A DNA stretch of 64,000 nucleotides from Osmia lignaria lignaria (lineage: Eukaryota; Arthropoda; Insecta; Hymenoptera; Megachilidae): contig NW_027478170.1 of assembly GCF_051020975.1 (NCBI RefSeq), positions 1,240,001 to 1,304,000 of the forward strand, in the 5' to 3' direction. Below, in pieces: positions 61,391 through 64,000 of this stretch. Under the pieces are notes generated by a model that saw only the letters and a program-made list of their open reading frames with translations, ran no database searches and was not told the DNA's origin. The number at the start of each line of letters is the position of its first letter. Within the stretch, counting starts at the first letter, position 1. Both the position numbers and the translations under genes were made by a program.

Positions 61391-64000
61391 GCCACGGTGT
61401 TTCTGTATCTCTATTATGTTGGTGCGGCTTCGGAACTTTTAAATATCTTGATATATCTCGAGAACTACGCATCTGATCAAAAAATATCATAGAACATAAA
61501 AAGTAGGAAACTAAATTCTCTACAAATAAAGTCTCTTAACATTTTGCCATAGCTCGCTTCGTTTCCGAGATATTTGCAGATATATCTCAAGGGAAGGGGC
61601 CTGACGGACATATTTCGAGATATTTCTTCTTCTTGTTGTTCTTCTTCTGCACAGCTAACCTGGAAGTGGCATTTGCAGCTCGCAATAGTGCAGAGTTATC
61701 TCAAAGAAAGGGGCCACGGTGTTTCTGTATCTCTATTATGTTGGTGCGGCTTCGGGTCTTTTAAATATCTTGATATATCTCGAGAACTACGCATCTGATC
61801 AAAAAATATCGTAGAACATAAAAAGTAGGAAACATAATTCTCTACAAAAAAGGTCTGTTAACATTTTGCCATAGCTCGCTTCGTTTCCGAGATATTTGCA
61901 GATTTATCTCAAGGGAAGGGGCCTGACGGACAGATTTCGAGATATTTCTTCTTCTTGTTGTTCTTCTTCTGCACAGCTAAGCGGGAAGTGGCATTTGCAG
62001 CTCGCAATAGTGCAGAGTTATCTCAAAGATAGGGGCCACGGTGTTTCTGTATCTCTATTATGTTGGTGCGGCTTCGGAACTTTTAAATATCTTGATATAT
62101 CTCGAGAACTACGCATCTGATCAAAAAATATCATAGAACATAAAAAGTAGGAAACTTAATTCTCTACAAAAAAGGTCTCTTAACATTTTACCATAGCTCG
62201 CTTCGTTTCCGAGATATTTGCAGATTTATCTCAAGGGAAGGGGCCTGACGGACAGATTTGGAGATATTTCTTCTTCTTGTTGTTCATCTTCTGCACAGCT
62301 AAGCTGGAAGTGGCATTTGCAGCTCGCAATAGTGCAGAGTTATCTCAAAGGAAGGGGCCACGGTGTTTCTGTATCTCTATTATGTTGGCGCGGCTTCGGA
62401 ACTTTTAAATATCTTGATATATCTCGAGAACTACGCATCTGATCAAAAAATATCATACAACATAAAAAGTAGGAAACTTAATTCTCTACAAAAAAGGTCT
62501 CTTAACATTTTGCCATAGCTCGCTTCGTTTCCGAGATATTTGCAGATTTATCTCAAGGGAAGGGGCCTGACGGACATATTTCGAGATATTTCTTCTTCTT
62601 GTTCTTCTTCTTCTGCACAGCTAAGCTGGAAATGGCATTTGCGGCTCGCACTAGTGCAGAGTTATCTCAAAGAAAGGGGCCACGGTGTTTCTGTATCTCT
62701 ATTATGTTGGTGCGGCTTCGGAACTTTTAAATATCTCGATATATCTCGAAAACTACGCTTCTGATCGAAAAATATCATAGAACATAAATTGTAGGAAACA
62801 TGATTCTCAACAAAAAAGGTCTCTTAACATTTTGCCATAGCTCGCTTCGTTTCCGAGATATTTGCAGATATATCTCAAGGGAAGGGGCCTGACGGACATA
62901 TTTCGAGATATTTCTTCTTCTTGTTGTTCTTCTTCTGCACAGCTAAGCTGGAAGTGGCATTTGCAGCTCGCAATAGTGCAGAGTTATCTCAAAGAAAGGG
63001 GCCACGGTGTTTCTGTATATCTATTATGTTGGTGCGGCTTCGGAACTTTTAAATATCTTGATATATCTCGAGAACTACGCATCTGATCAAAAAATATCGT
63101 AGAACATAAAAAGTAGGAAACTTAATTCTCTACAAAAAAGGTCTCTTAACATTTTACCATAGCTCGCTTCGTTTCCGAGATATTTGCAGATTTATCTCAA
63201 GGGAAGGGGCCTGACGGACATATTTCGAGATATTTCTTCTTCTTGTTGTTCTTCTTCTGCACAGCTAAGCTGGAAATGGCATTTGCGGCTCGCACTAGTG
63301 CAGAGTTATCTCAAAGAAAGGGGCCACGGTGTTTCTGTATCTCTATTATGTTGGTGCGGCTTCGGAACTTTTAAATATCTCGATATATCTCGAAAACTAC
63401 GCTTCTGATCGAAAAATATCATAGAACATAAATTGTAGGAAACATGATTCTCAACAAAAAAGGTCTCTTAACATTTTGCCATAGCTCGCTTCGTTTCCGA
63501 GATATTTGCAGATATATCTCAAGGGAAGGGGCCTGACGGACATATTTCGAGATATTTCTTCTTCTTGTTGTTCTTCTTCTGCACAGCTAAGCTGGAAGTG
63601 GCATTTGCAGCTCGCAATAGTGCAGAGTTATCTCAAAGAAAGGGGCCACGGTGTTTCTGTATATCTATTATGTTGGTGCGGCTTCGGAACTTTTAAATAT
63701 CTTGATATATCTCGAGAACTACGCATCTGATCAAAAAATATCGTAGAACATAAAAAGTAGGAAACTTAATTCTCTACAAAAAAGGTCTCTTAACATTTTA
63801 CCATAGCTCGCTTCGTTTCCGAGATATTTGCAGATTTATCTAAAGGGAAGGGGCCTGACGGACATATTTCGAGATATTTCTTCTTCTTGTTGTTCTTCTT
63901 CTGCACAGCTAAACTGGAAGTGGCATTTCCAGCTCGCAATAGTGCAGAGTTATCTCAAAGAAAGGGGCCACGGTGTTTCTGTATCTCTATTATGTTGGTG
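61391..64000 (+). repeat. 8-monomer higher-order repeat, copy 2, continues past the end
   Basis: Landmarks 61574, 61896, 62218, 62540, 62862, 63184, 63506 and 63828 match copy 1 in order. I noticed only single-base differences: GTATATCTATT near 63016 where copy 1 has GTATTTCTATT near 60440, and GAGATATTTC near 63870 where copy 1 has GAGATGTTTC near 61296. Within each copy the pairs 59964/60608 and 62540/63184 are also close relatives, so a dimer lies inside the 8-monomer unit. The window ends inside monomer 63828, which like 61252 has ATCTAAAGGG. Confidence 0.9.

Larger units (their letters stand above)
1..64000 (+). repeat. 322-bp satellite DNA array, whole window
   Basis: Head-to-tail tandem repeat filling the window. 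The TTGCAGA landmark of each monomer falls at 88+322n to 5240; 5559+322n to 20371; 20692 to 21336; 21657+322n to 27453; 27774 to 28418; 28739 to 29383; 29704+322n to 33246; 33567+322n to 35821; 36142+322n to 38718; 39039+322n to 40327; 40648+322n to 41936; 42257+322n to 43545; 43866+322n to 46442; 46763+322n to 49017; and 49338+322n to 63828. That makes 199 landmarks. Copies differ mainly by substitutions that recur in many monomers. No inverted copy and no inserted element was seen. The first 87 bases and the last 173 bases are partial monomers, so the array extends beyond both ends. The strand is arbitrary. Known of such arrays: they are typical of eukaryotic heterochromatin. Inferred: a centromeric, pericentromeric or subtelomeric position. 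Family and species are not recognised. Confidence 0.98.

Noticed and set aside
88..63730. About 180 short plus-strand open frames as a protein family
   Set aside because: All examined starts are TTG, the frame does not continue across the 322-bp period, stops and frameshifts are tolerated, and openness in near-identical copies is not independent evidence of coding.
1..64000. CRISPR array
   Set aside because: The period is 322 bp and the whole unit is repeated, with no short repeats separated by unique spacers and no cas genes.

Overview
The whole window is one uninterrupted tandem array of a satellite DNA. The monomer is 322 bp, all copies lie in the same orientation, and 199 monomer start landmarks fall between positions 88 and 63828. 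No unique-sequence flank, gene, RNA gene, CRISPR array or transposon was found, and the array runs off both ends. Sixty-four kilobases of satellite with higher-order structure points to a eukaryotic nuclear genome, probably heterochromatin (centromeric, pericentromeric or subtelomeric). I do not recognise the family or the species. A typical monomer counted by hand has 126 G+C in 322 (39%) and 11 CpG against about 12 expected. CpG is therefore hardly depleted, which argues weakly against a heavily CpG-methylated vertebrate genome.

Monomer anatomy, with position 1 at the TTG of the TTGCAGA motif: a copy of a ~30-bp core (TTATCTCAA, then AAGGGGCC and ACGG); an imperfect dyad around TTTCGAGA; a TTC-rich pyrimidine tract; a dyad AGCTGGAA...TTGCAGCT; a second, diverged copy of the core about 114 bp after the first; a tail with abutting palindromes GATATATC and TCTCGAGA; a TGATCA site; an A-rich linker; and the stretch GCTCGCTTCGTTTCC leading into the next copy. 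Length is very stable. Against 322 bp per copy the window shows a net loss of 16 bp: thirteen monomers of 321 bp and one of 319 bp.

Layout: (1) 1-6.2 kb, mixed monomer types with a partial 7-monomer repeat; (2) 6.2-9.4 kb, enriched in monomers with a T-to-A change that creates TGA; (3) 9.4-18.7 kb, 4-monomer (1,288 bp) higher-order repeats; (4) 20.1-36.3 kb, two tandem copies of a ~8.05-kb block of 25 monomers, the second carrying one extra monomer; (5) 36.4-43.5 kb, 4-monomer repeats with a GCCGATTCAG variant; (6) 43.5-51.5 kb, a marked monomer recurring at intervals of 9, 7, 5 and 3 monomers; (7) 51.6-58.7 kb, nested dimer, 4-monomer and 11-monomer repeats; (8) 58.8-64 kb, an 8-monomer (2,576 bp) repeat, nearly two full copies.

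A ~74-codon frame is open in most monomers. It begins at TTG rather than ATG, it cannot continue into the next copy because 322 is not a multiple of 3, and it is broken by TGA or frameshift in some copies. I treat it as a by-product of repeat homogeneity, not as a gene family. The biology visible here is concerted evolution: unequal exchange, local conversion and recent segmental duplication within a satellite.
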